A program made the translations under genes and the position numbers. DNA of 64,000 bases, taken from the NCBI GenBank assembly GCA_030068145.1, contig JAPJBO010000982.1:1-64000 (forward strand), in the 5' to 3' direction. The notes below the pieces were generated by a model, which saw nothing but the letters and a program-made list of their open reading frames with translations, searched no databases and was not told the DNA's origin. This stretch comes from Diplonema papillatum (taxonomy: Eukaryota; Euglenozoa; Diplonemea; Diplonemida; Diplonemidae). Of this stretch, positions 19,772 to 29,854 are shown piece after piece; the first letter of the stretch is position 1; every line of letters starts with the position of its first letter.

Positions 19772-22700
19772 ATGCGTGTGCCACCAGCCGACGCGGATAT
19801 GCGACGACGCCCGGAGTTTGCGAAGCCGTTCCTCGCGCCTTTCTTCCAAACCGACTGTGTTCGTGCAAAGACGGAGAAGACGACACAGATCGACTGGCTG
19901 AAGTGGAAGGAGCAGGGCTCGGAGTTTACGAGCCGATTCCTGAGGAGATACGAGAGGAGGCTCGCACACACATACGCGACACTCAAGCTCCAGCAGCCGA
20001 CGAATCCGAGCAACTACAGGGCTTCGGGGCTTATCTATGGGCTCGTGGATTCACATGCTAACCTGTTGTATGTCGGCAAGACGGCAAAGACGATGCAGGA
20101 AAGGGTCGCCAAACACTGGTCTGCCAGGAACACCAAACAAGACCAGTTCAAACGTCACCTGCAGAACCTCCCCTCCCCGCCGTACTCGTTCGTGCTCTAC
20201 GACATCCCTGGTGCGTTCTATGCCGACGGGAGATCGTTCGACAGGGTGTCGGAGCCGATAGAGATGGCGTTCATCGCGATGCTGCAGCCGAGGTTCAACA
20301 CGGTGAGGACGACCAGCGGCTTGAACAACCGAAGGAAAAAGCCCCGCGCTGCTCCGTCGTTCACAAAGGCGTCGGGCAACGAACCGGACACCCCAGGGGC
20401 CTCTCGTGAACGTGGGGAACCGTGGGTTCACGTGGATGGTGAGCAGATACGGATCGACCAAGGTCGGGGGAGGTACTTCGGCATCCGTAGACAACTGCAG
20501 CACCTCTTCGGGCTTGAGGAAGACGTACTACAGAAGTATGACGTGAACCCGTGGATGAAGAGCCGGGTGTACAGGGTCCGGACATGGGTTCGGCGGTTCA
20601 TGGCCGAGCACCTGCAGCTTCCGAAAGTGGGGATCCTGGACGAGCTGCTCACGGCACGGCTCGGTGAAATAAACCACCTCGCGAAGAAGAAGAAAAGTGC
20701 GGCGCGAACTCCGTGGTTCTGTATCCAACAAGTCAGTAAGTTGCTCGACGAACGCAAACTGGCCGCCATCTTTCGTCACGATGCGCAACTCCGTGCTCTC
20801 CTCGCCGACCCCACGGAATTCATCAATACAAGGGTCTCTACATCACTCAACCCCCCCCTTGGTGTCCTCCTTTCCAACTTCACGGAGGTATCAAGGCAGA
20901 CGACCCCGGAGCCGGCCCCTCCGCCCGAGGAATGCCCGTGTCAGAGATATCTACTACAAGGATACCACATCCAGGGCCATGCGTGTGGGCAGGCACACCT
21001 CCTCGACACCAGCAGCGAGCTCGTTACACTCTTCGACAAAGGTCGCAAGTTCCGACCGGACGGCGGCGACGAGGCCATTTGTACTGAGGTTGATAAGGCG
21101 GTGGCTTTGTTCATCGAAGGGTATTTCAGCGATTCCCCGCCTAGTTTCGCCAGGCTACTGCGGGAGAAGATACTGTCGACTGTCGGCGTGGCGAGAATCG
21201 GGGCCGAACCGGAGGTGACGACCACGACGCGACGACGCCTGCGGGAACTGTACAAGGACGTCGTGATTCTCCCGGTCGACAAGAGCTCACATGACTTCGG
21301 GTTCGTATGCAGACGATTCTACAACCAGGATCTATACACGAAGGTCAACCACAGCGTAAACTACGCCCCGAGCGAAAAGACACCGGAGGAAGTCGTTGCA
21401 GACCACAAGACATACCTGGACGACAGAGGGCTGAGCCCCACGAACACCCTCCCCTATTTGTATGGTACCTTGAAACTACATAAGGAGGTGATAACCATGA
21501 GGTACATAGCGGGGGTCTCCCGCAAGAACACTGTGGGCCCGGAGGAGACGTTCCCTGAACGCGAAACACGCCGCCCGGATGCGACATTCTCATCAACGAC
21601 AGATGCGCAGCTAGATCTGACGGGGTTGTTGAAATCGGTCATGGAGATCTTACGGAGGGAGGACAACGACCGTTTCAATGCGACCGGGTTCAGGTTCTTC
21701 TGGATCACGGAGTCCAGCGACGACACGGCCTTCTTCCTGAAGACTCATGTTGATGAGCTCTCGGGTCTAGTTGCTGGTACGTTTGACTTCACAACCATGT
21801 ACGACCAGCTGGGGCTCGAGGAGCTGTCGGAAGAGATTTCCAATACCATCGACGAGGCTTTTGCGGCGGAAGCCGAACGGCTTGGCATACGGGTTGAAGA
21901 CCTAGTCCTGGTACGACCGAAGAGCCAGCACGGGCCGCAAAGGAAGAAACGCTGTTTTACTTTCAAGCTATCGACGGAGCTAAGTTCGCAGCAGGCAGCG
22001 TATTCCGCGCAGGACCTCAAAGCTCTCCTTGCCTTCTGCCTAGCGAACACGTATGTACTGGTGAATGGCACCCTCATGCGGCAAATACTGGGCATCCCGA
22101 TGGGTGCTAACGCCTCCCCGGACATTGCAAATCTCTTCTGCTACGCAAAGGAGAAAAGGTACATGCTGAAGCTCCTGGCTGAAAAGGAAATCCGACGGGC
22201 TACACTCCTCAGCATGACGCGCCGTTTCATCGATGACCTACTGTGCTTCGGGACGAAACCCCCGCCCGAATCCATCTACAGCATGCGATACAAGCAGACG
22301 AACACATGCGTAGGGGATTCCACCTTCCTTGGCATACGAATAAGACACGAAGTCTCCGACGCGTCTGGAAGGAGGTACATGCGACTGTCGGTTCTGGACA
22401 AAGCGAAAGCCTACCCATACCGCCCCCTCGCGTACACGTCGGTCCTCTCGACGGCCCCGTCCAACTTCGGTTCGAGTATCCTCATTGGGGCCCTCGTTCG
22501 TAACGGTAGGATCGCCAACAACCTGTATGACTTCAAAACTGAGATGAACAACACGGTTTTGAAACTCATGCGACGCGGTTACCGTAAGAGCGTACTAAAG
22601 AGCGGTTTCCGCAAGTGGCTACTAGATACGTATCCGGAGGCTAAGTTTGGCGAGCATTGCGGGAAAGTGCGTGCACATTTCTTTTGGCTGATCCACGAGG

Positions 22701-24265
22701 TGGAACGTGTCCTGTTGATGCCAGAACCGGCCGCGATGGACCAGGCGATTGAGCGCCTTCTGGCTGAGAAGCCCTTTGTGAAGTACAGAGGCCACCCCCA
22801 ACCCGTTCCAGAAGCCGACTCCCCCCCACCGCCATCCCCCGAGACGTCGGCCCGACAGGCAGACTCGACCACCCCCCCTGAGTCCACACGGAAGGGCCAC
22901 AAACGAAAGGCTGAAGGGGACGAGCAACGTGACTCGAAGCGACGCCGGGCGAATGCCTGTAAACCAGCTCATGCAGTTCCCCCGACATCCACACGCTGCC
23001 AATCGGTCATCTGTGCAAGTCCGCCTTTCGTGAAGCATGATCCGGCACTGTTTGGTCCTGCCGGCCTCCCAAATCTGGGGAATACGTGCTTCCTTGGTGC
23101 TGTGCTGCAACTCCTCATACGGGTTGAACCGATCAGGGAGATGTACTGGAGCCTTGCTCAGGACCGCCTCAACTGCTGTGGGTTCCTCCGGGACTTCCTG
23201 GCTTACTTTGCCGTATTAGCAAGCTCGCGCGACAGCGGGGACCAGCGCAGCCAGGACTGTCGAAGAATGGGTGTGCAGGCCGTCTTAAACATGTTCCCAA
23301 ACTTCTGCGATGCGCTGCAGCACGATGCACACGAAGCATTGGTAGCGATCCTGAACGCGACTGAGACGACGCTGGGACCGGACGAAACCGAGGCCCCCTG
23401 CCCGGGCTACCAGCTCTTCTTAGCATGCGTGGAGAACCGTTGGACCAACACGACACGATGTGAGGCATGTGGACGAACTAGTTCCAGCCCTCAGGCGGTA
23501 CAATGTCTGCAGATCCCCTGCGGAAAAAGGCTGGAAGATTCTCTCTGCGTACGCGGGTTTGTAAATCCGAAGAGAGGGTGCGACTGCGAAGCTGTAGGGA
23601 CTGTGGCAGAGGATACGAACCTCCGGCTAACGGCTGATTGTGTACTGATGCAATTTGGCATCTACACGAGAAATGGCGCTAGACGCCGGAATGACGTTGG
23701 GTTACCTCTCCTCTTAGAGCTACCGGGCCACCTACTGCGCCTCGCTGCAGTCGTGGTGCACTTGGGGGAGAGTACGGCTAGTGGGCACTTCGTCACGTAC
23801 GTTGCGCAAGACTCAGGTTGGATCCTCTTCGACGATCTACGGGTCAGCCTCGTCGAGGACATTCCTTGGGACAATGTTTACCTCGCGGCCTTTGTCCGGG
23901 TCCCCCAGATTGCCCACAGCGTGACTGTCCGTGCGCCGTCACCCTCCATGATACTTCCTGCTCAAGATCAGCTACGCGGCTCGTCTACGCCCCCAAATTC
24001 TGCCGGTGTTGTGGTGAACCGACAGTCGGAAGAATCACCTAACCTGCTCTACCCTTCTGGTAGTCCATTGCCCTGCCCGCCCTTGCCGGACTCCTTATGC
24101 CCGACCCCGCATGGTCAGCTGTTGGAGCAGCAGTGGGCGGGATCCCCTGCGCTGCGGTGTCAACACTGCGCCATCGAGTGTACCAAAGATGGGCAGAAGT
24201 TTCAGGGTTTGAAGGGACTCCGTGCACATGAGAGACGTTGCCGCCTCGCGAGTGAAAGACTCTGA
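19772..24265 (+). CDS. Penelope-like retroelement polyprotein: GIY-YIG + RT + USP + zinc finger
   Basis: 1497 codons from the first in-frame ATG, with no stop or shift. Residues about 86-180: GIY-YIG nuclease (LIYGLVDS, LLYVGKT, ERVAKHW, and E-x3-I-x-ML-x-PRFN). Residues about 500-850: reverse transcriptase with PVDKSS, PYLYGTLKLHK, FDFTTMYD (catalytic Asp 672), GIPMGANASP and RRFIDDLL (Asp 821, 822). The order GIY-YIG before RT matches the Naiad/Chlamys type of Penelope-like elements; classical Penelopes have it after. Residues about 1090-1385: a complete ubiquitin-specific protease with LPNLGNTCFLGAVLQLL (Cys 1106), LQHDAHEAL, a zinc ribbon (C-x2-C...C-x-C), SGHFVTY (His 1339) and LFDD (Asp 1354). 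A CCHC-like finger follows (C1463-x2-C...H-x4-C). Codon use is less GC-biased than the host genes. All catalytic residues are present, so it may be functional. The role of the protease, for example removing ubiquitin from the element's own protein, is inference. Confidence 0.88.
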   Translation: MRVPPADADMRRRPEFAKPFLAPFFQTDCVRAKTEKTTQIDWLKWKEQGSEFTSRFLRRYERRLAHTYATLKLQQPTNPSNYRASGLIYGLVDSHANLLYVGKTAKTMQERVAKHWSARNTKQDQFKRHLQNLPSPPYSFVLYDIPGAFYADGRSFDRVSEPIEMAFIAMLQPRFNTVRTTSGLNNRRKKPRAAPSFTKASGNEPDTPGASRERGEPWVHVDGEQIRIDQGRGRYFGIRRQLQHLFGLEEDVLQKYDVNPWMKSRVYRVRTWVRRFMAEHLQLPKVGILDELLTARLGEINHLAKKKKSAARTPWFCIQQVSKLLDERKLAAIFRHDAQLRALLADPTEFINTRVSTSLNPPLGVLLSNFTEVSRQTTPEPAPPPEECPCQRYLLQGYHIQGHACGQAHLLDTSSELVTLFDKGRKFRPDGGDEAICTEVDKAVALFIEGYFSDSPPSFARLLREKILSTVGVARIGAEPEVTTTTRRRLRELYKDVVILPVDKSSHDFGFVCRRFYNQDLYTKVNHSVNYAPSEKTPEEVVADHKTYLDDRGLSPTNTLPYLYGTLKLHKEVITMRYIAGVSRKNTVGPEETFPERETRRPDATFSSTTDAQLDLTGLLKSVMEILRREDNDRFNATGFRFFWITESSDDTAFFLKTHVDELSGLVAGTFDFTTMYDQLGLEELSEEISNTIDEAFAAEAERLGIRVEDLVLVRPKSQHGPQRKKRCFTFKLSTELSSQQAAYSAQDLKALLAFCLANTYVLVNGTLMRQILGIPMGANASPDIANLFCYAKEKRYMLKLLAEKEIRRATLLSMTRRFIDDLLCFGTKPPPESIYSMRYKQTNTCVGDSTFLGIRIRHEVSDASGRRYMRLSVLDKAKAYPYRPLAYTSVLSTAPSNFGSSILIGALVRNGRIANNLYDFKTEMNNTVLKLMRRGYRKSVLKSGFRKWLLDTYPEAKFGEHCGKVRAHFFWLIHEVERVLLMPEPAAMDQAIERLLAEKPFVKYRGHPQPVPEADSPPPPSPETSARQADSTTPPESTRKGHKRKAEGDEQRDSKRRRANACKPAHAVPPTSTRCQSVICASPPFVKHDPALFGPAGLPNLGNTCFLGAVLQLLIRVEPIREMYWSLAQDRLNCCGFLRDFLAYFAVLASSRDSGDQRSQDCRRMGVQAVLNMFPNFCDALQHDAHEALVAILNATETTLGPDETEAPCPGYQLFLACVENRWTNTTRCEACGRTSSSPQAVQCLQIPCGKRLEDSLCVRGFVNPKRGCDCEAVGTVAEDTNLRLTADCVLMQFGIYTRNGARRRNDVGLPLLLELPGHLLRLAAVVVHLGESTASGHFVTYVAQDSGWILFDDLRVSLVEDIPWDNVYLAAFVRVPQIAHSVTVRAPSPSMILPAQDQLRGSSTPPNSAGVVVNRQSEESPNLLYPSGSPLPCPPLPDSLCPTPHGQLLEQQWAGSPALRCQHCAIECTKDGQKFQGLKGLRAHERRCRLASERL

Positions 24266-24900
24266 ACCGTCGTTTGGGCCTCATCGAATTCCTGACTGTT
24301 GGCTGGTCTATTTTACGCTCTGCACCCGTTCACCCTGACTAACGGGAAACAACTCGAAGTGTTCTATACGGGTGAATGCGCACTATCATGAGAGGATGAA
24401 GGCACGCATATCCCGCCTGGCCCTGTGCTAGGCGTAGTTTTAGGTTGTACTTATTTCCGAACAACCTACCACGAGCTTATCCACCCACACACCCAACTTT
24501 TTCCCCTTTCTTCTAAATTCTTTTTTTTTTTTTTTTCCCCGCTGATGACTAACGGACCGTCGGACCCGTCCCAACGGGGATACTTATGGAAGTTACAATG
24601 AAGGCTTAGACCGGTACGGGCTACATGGCAACTCCTGCTCAACATGTAGAACGTGGGGAGCCCTTGGTCACATTCAATACGGGTGTGATCGTGGTGTCGG
24701 TCGCAACAGTCGTTTGGTAGCCAAAGAGAGAGATAGAGAGAAAAAGAGCGCCAGAGAGAAAAGAAAAGATAACGTTATCTTCCGGAAAAGAAGGGTTACG
24801 CGAACCCCCGAAAAAAAAAAAAATAATAACACAAAAAAACAAAAACCGGGGAAAAAAAAAAAAAAAATACAAACCGACGAAGACCCCAAAAACCTTTTTC
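24266..24900 (+). mobile_element. 3' untranslated region and tail of the PLE
   Basis: About 270 bases unique to this copy, then a T tract (24520-24536), then the tail shared with copy 1 (24541-24830), ending in A-rich simple sequence. The 16-bp palindrome AAGATAACGTTATCTT is kept in both copies. CTGATGA lies at the start of the tail but no matching GAAA box and stem were found close by. Confidence 0.75.
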
Positions 24901-24978
24901 AACCTCTCCAATTCCCTTCAAGCTAGACCATTATACAACGGCCCCCCCCCCCCTGGTCGGGGTGTTTTATTTCTGGAA

Positions 24979-25038
24979 GGGTTCGGTTTTGGGGTCGGTT
25001 TCGGGTTCGGTTTTGAAACCGACCCCAAAACCGAACCC
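24979..25038. repeat. Hairpin, 23-bp perfect arms
   Basis: Arms 24979-25001 and 25016-25038 are exact reverse complements (GGGTTCGGTTTTGGGGTCGG on the left), with a 14-base loop. The right arm runs on into the minisatellite below, so the left arm is an inverted copy of part of the repeat unit. Confidence 0.9.
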
Positions 25039-25290
25039 AAAACCGAACCCAAAACCGAACCATCCAGAATTAGTTTTGGAAACCGAACCCAAAACCGAAC
25101 CCGAAACCGAACCATCCAGAATTAGTTTTGGAAACCGAACCCAAAACCGAACCCGAAACCGAACCATCCAGAATTAGTTTTGGAAACCGAACCCAAAACC
25201 GAACCGAACTCGAAGCCGAACCTTCCAGAATTAGATTTGGAAACCGAACCCAAAACCGAACCGAACCCGAAACCGAACCTTCCAGAATGA
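25016..25290. repeat. Minisatellite of about 54 bp
   Basis: Four to five units with CCAGAATTAGTTTTGGAAAC followed by tracts of CGAACCCAAAAC. Each is composed of smaller hexamer-like blocks (CCGAAC, CCAAAA). Confidence 0.85.
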
Positions 25291-27079
25291 GTTTTGCAAC
25301 AGTTCCCGGGGTTTTCCGAGGGGCGGGTGGGAGACGCGAAGTGGGGCCATCTTGCGAAACCGCGCACGTTTTCTTTTCATCGGGAACGCCCTCGCAGACA
25401 AGAGGGTTTCTTGCAAGCACGACAATGCAGTTTCGGAGTTTGGCTGGGGCGGCGCATTCTGTTACGCAGTACCGCAGGTGTCCTGGGGCAAGCTCAGGCG
25501 GGAACAAAAATCCCGCACAGCGCGGAAGGGTAAACGCCTGCTCGATTGATCTTCAGTACCGATCGGTGTGAAAGCATGGCCTAACGATCCTTTGGTCTCG
25601 CCTCATGTTCAAGGGATGGAGACAGGGGCAACACATGGCTGTCGGCCGTTCCTGCGGAACGGTGCCTGACGTCGGGAGACTTCCTGCCAGACCTTTGCAC
25701 AGGACCACCCCATTCAGAACATCTGCGGACTTATCGGTCGACGCTCCCGACCCCCGCCAGCACATCGCGCGGGACCGCCAACATGGAAACAGGCTAGAAA
25801 CCCCGTGTCCACGCGGTGCCATCTCACCCGTTTCTCATCCGCCCCCTCGGTCGTCCGTTTACCTCCCCCCTGCTGTGCGCGCTTCGTTTTGCCTTCCACG
25901 CCTCCTTTTGCTCGGACGTGTTGTTTATGGGAAGAGGTGACCACGCGTGCTCACCTCTCCTCTTCGACGATCGAGATCCCGGAGTGTTTTCCGTTTTCCT
26001 GCTTTTTTTTCGCCTTCTCCACACCTTCCAACAACATCTGTGGCTCATTCGTTCGACTCCTGTTTGCCCAAGCGAATCCCGGGGAGCGCTGGCCGATCGA
26101 AAGCCGCTTGTTGACTCCTGCAAAAAGCGGAGAAGAAAGCGAGGGGTCTCGGGGGCTCGGGGGAAGCCCAGCAACGTTGTAGAGGATATACTACATCTGT
26201 GGCTACGTCTGAGGTACCCAGCCAGTTTTCCAACGGGTGGCTAGGAGAAACAACCCACTGGAACTTGACCAGCTTTGCACGAAGCTCAGCTTTCTCTTCG
26301 GGTCCGCTCGACAGGTCCCACCTTGGGTGCAGGACTGCTTGACGTCGCCTTCGGTACCGGAGAGCTGCTGGCGGGGATTGAGGAGATAAGTTGCACTGTA
26401 ATGTTTAGGCAGAACACTGTACGTGCACTTCCGCACCTCCTCTGCACGCAAGTTCCCTCAGTGGGGTACCGCAAATGTTCATCAGTAGTGTAGACATCGT
26501 GCTGCTATCAGCAATGTAAGACGCAACCGTTAGGGCATCCTGCTTCGTTTTCAGCCGCTGAGCAATCGAAGTCCGTCTAGCACGGGAAGCCGCCTAGGCT
26601 GTCGCAAGGGATGTCGTTCCACGTCGGGGAGGGAATTCTACTTCGGCACCTTGCACTTGTCACTTTGAACCAAGAAAGGTAGAAAGAGGGAGCAGTGACA
26701 TTACTAGCGATGGGGTAAACCCCGCAGAGGCCTTAGAGAGTGAGAGAAGATGGCTACTGCGAGGGGATGGCGGGTGGGCCTTACCCCGGCACTCGTTGCA
26801 AGCAACGGACTACTTGGTGCAAGATATGTAAGCGAGACACGAAGCGAAAGGGCCAACACATAATTAAGCTCCGAAAACCATGTCAATCAAGGGTGGGCGG
26901 GTGGGAAAGCAATTTGATTTGCCCAAACAACCCAAGTACCCTGTACGTTTAGGTGCCTCAAGGATTCCCTCGATGAATCGGGATACCAGTTTCCACGGGA
27001 GAAAAAGGGACATCTGCACGGTTTGGGTGTGGTGTGAATATCACCAGAATAGTGGCAGGAACCTTTGCAGTTGGACCCT
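25291..27079. other. No gene recognised
   Basis: Many overlapping short frames but none convincing. 25545-25600 (TTCAGTACCGATCGGTGTGA, then AGCATGGCCTAACGATCC) recurs diverged at 49748-49800. 26270-26460 holds ordinary sequence without a recognisable product. Confidence 0.4.
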
Positions 27080-27300
27080 TTTTTGACCCCCCCTAAGCGC
27101 ACACGAACCCGTGTCCGAAGAACCTAGAGAGAGGTTCGAGCGCGGGCCTATTCGCAGAAGCGCCCCGCGCCCGAGGTGGGACCTGCAAGGGTCGGTTGAT
27201 TCCCTGTGTCGGTGGCAGGCAGGCGGGGGCGGTGGCGAGTGCTTCGGCGCCGGATGGAATGGAAGATCGATCGGTACATCCGGCCGGAGCTGAAGATGCT
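27080..27300 (+). repeat. Duplicate of the 5' end of the hypothetical gene at 31.6 kb
   Basis: Matches 31455-31680 closely: GACCCCCCTAAGCG, the GAACCCGTGTCCGAAGAACC region, and the ATGGAATGGAAGATCGATCG start region through CATCCGGCCGGAG. It diverges immediately afterwards. This is a promoter plus first-codon copy without the body of the gene. Confidence 0.8.
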
Positions 27301-28243
27301 TCGTCCCACGCTGCCCGCACAAATATGTAAATTTTAGGCAATTCTTCGTGACATCAAATGGTGTTACCCACTAGGAGCCTACACAACTTCTATCAAACTT
27401 CTATATTCAGGGGGGGTGTGTCACTTTTTGTTTTGATATGTCAAAACTGACCACCCTATGGCAGCGCACACAGTCACCAAAGGTTTCACTAAATCGACCA
27501 ATTTTTGATGCTATGAGCGCAGGTGTCCCCGGTCTCTCTGTTCCCGAGGGTTCAGAAAAAAAGATGACCCCCCTTGGACGCGTTCAACCCGATATAATTA
27601 TATTTAGATCATACCGGGAGCGCGTGTGGTACGTGTGATATGTGCATGTTGCTCCCGAGAAGACACAGAATGGAAAGATCGGTCACGAAGTCGTCAAAAT
27701 ACCACCTCGGATCCCAAAAAGGTTGTCCCCCATGGCCCCTCCTTTTGCACTTCACTTCACCAGGCATATTGCCATCCCCTATGAGCGCACTTCAGAACTG
27801 GGATGGCAGGTACTGAAGAACAGGGATGCTGCAAAATCTGCGGTGCGAAAACCTGGAGAAAGGTTGCTTCGTTTCCTCAGCCCGAAGTGAAGAAGAGACT
27901 GGTACAAGAGGATTCATCTGTTTGAAGTGCCTCCAGGAGTGTGGTGCCACGCGGAGGAAGTGCACACGACTACGACTGCAGCAACAACTACGACGGCAAG
28001 GTGCAAGGTTCCAAAACGACTACTTGGACAGCGTCTTCAAGCTGTCCGAATTGGATGCTTGTTGTGAACGCTCCTGTCTATGCACCCCCCAGAAGTATTC
28101 TGCTTCGGATGCTACACAGCGTGCCTTTCGGCGGAGCAGAACCCATCTGCCTCTCGATATCCTCTGGAAGGAGCAAATTCGGGCAAAGTGCCGACCACTG
28201 ACAGCCGCAAAACCTCGGCCGTACAAGGAATACAACGCATTAT
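27301..28243. other. Possible coding remnant, unassigned
   Basis: A frame reading ...PPEVFCFGCYTACLSAEQNP... to AVQGIQRII (about 28080-28243) is interrupted by MITE copy 4 and continues as ASWWWDGSAP after 28453 when the element and one target copy are removed. No family is recognised. ACAACTTCTATCAAACTTCT near 27380 recurs near 29550. Confidence 0.3.
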
Positions 28244-28449
28244 CATGCAGGGTCAAAACCTTGTGTCTTTTTGGAAATGGCCAAAATTTTATTTCCAGAA
28301 AAAAAATGGGTTTTTTGAATTTTAAAATTTTGGAACAAACTCTGCGGTAATTTTTGCGGAAGTTGAGCAAAATCTTTTTTAATTTTTTTTTGGGGTCCAT
28401 CGGCCCCGCGGGAGCGTTTTAAAAAGACACAAGGTTCTGACCCTGCATG
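28244..28449 (-). mobile_element. MITE-like element, copy 4
   Basis: A 206-bp copy in the orientation of copy 3, TIRs as in the others, flanked by TTAT at 28240-28243 and 28450-28453. This copy shows that the 4-bp target duplication is not always ATAC/GTAT. Confidence 0.9.
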
Positions 28450-28453
28450 TTAT

Positions 28454-29854
28454 CGCATCTTGGTGGTGGGATGGTAGTGCGCCTGATACCAGCCGGCAGC
28501 AAAATAAACGGGTACTCTTCAAGACGGCAGAAGGTGGGGCGTTCCACAGGGTTGTGCACAAGCCGGACATCGTATTATCATGCACGATTCGAAGGTGAGC
28601 GTATCTTACTCTCACTTCTGCAAGCGACGACCGTCCAAACAAAAAGAGCCGGCGCAGTTAGTGCGATCGGAGACGGAAACTGTGCACAGAAACTCCCGGT
28701 ACTCTTCCTCTTGCTTCCCTGTCCTGAGGGCCACCGTGTGTATACCAGACGGAAAACTCTCAAATGCGAAGAGCTCAGTTGCAAAAATATCACACAAGCT
28801 TCAAATGCACCCTCGAAGGGCCTCGAGACCGCTAAGGAGGGGGCCGAACTTTTAAGCTTGGATTTCGACCAAATAACCAGGGAAAAGTTGAGAGCCTGGA
28901 GTTAAGGGGTTAAATGGATGAACCAGGGAAGGAACAAATCTGCACATAACAATGTCATGTACGTTCACGATGATCGTGAACAAAGTTATGCTGAAACAAG
29001 GAAAGATGGCAGCAGAAACCGCACCAGTCCTCTCCCAGATAGCACTGGGCACTTACGAGCAGTGCATGGCGGGATTGCCGCGGCTGTTTTGAAATACGGT
29101 GACCACGTCAGCAACGCCGGTGGCCCGTCGGTTTGGCGCGGCTGTGATGCAAAACGGAGCCAGTCGCCCAGCCAGTCGCCCAGCCAGCTGCCCAGCCAGT
29201 CGCCCAGCCAGTCGCCCATCCAGCTGCTCAGCCAGCCGCCAGGACAACACCCTTGTGAGCTGGTGGCAGGGAAAGGCCGAGGCGAGCCATCCAGTGCATC
29301 AGCACAAGAAACGCAAGGTCGCTTGCACATTCGCCCCTTGCCAAGATGAACATCACAGGTGGTCAGAAAGTACTGGAGGTGTTGGCAAGGCCAGTGTCTT
29401 TACCTCGCCCGAAATGGGTCCAAAGGGCCGCGTGCAGCGCGAACCACAACCGCAGTTGGGCTTGCGCGCAGAAAACGGGAGTTCGGCTCAAGAAAACATC
29501 AGCGTTGTGCACCATCATTATAACAATAAAAAGTGACACCCCCTACTCCATACAACTTCTATCAAACTTCTATATTCAGCATTGTGGGTAACACCATCAA
29601 AACGGGGAATTATAGGACTTCTGCACGGTTTGGGTGTGTTGGAAATCACCTCTATTCTGACCATTTGCTTGTATCCCAAAAGTCGGACCTTTTGTTATCG
29701 GGGTCAACTCTCTAGAACGAAAGGATGAGCTTACGTGGACCGCTCATCTGCGATGGGTAACTCGGTCGTCGGATCTGATGGAAATCGATACCGGCAATCC
29801 GATGTTGAGTAGTCCAGGTAGTCGTTCGGGTCTTTCTGTTCCCTGCATCGACTC
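28454..29854. other. No gene recognised; 12-bp tandem repeat
   Basis: After the possible continuation of the interrupted frame (to a stop near 28595) nothing is supportable. At 29159-29235 six units of the type CAGTCGCCCAGC/CAGCTGCCCAGC are arrayed. 29535-29660 shares segments with 27000-27410. Confidence 0.5.

Noticed and set aside
24541-24600. CTGATGA at the start of the PLE tail as a hammerhead
   Set aside because: No GAAA box at proper distance and no second stem could be found in either copy.
25805-26244. Overlapping plus-strand frames of 125-142 codons
   Set aside because: Composition is not protein-like, no domain is seen, and both strands and several frames are equally open.
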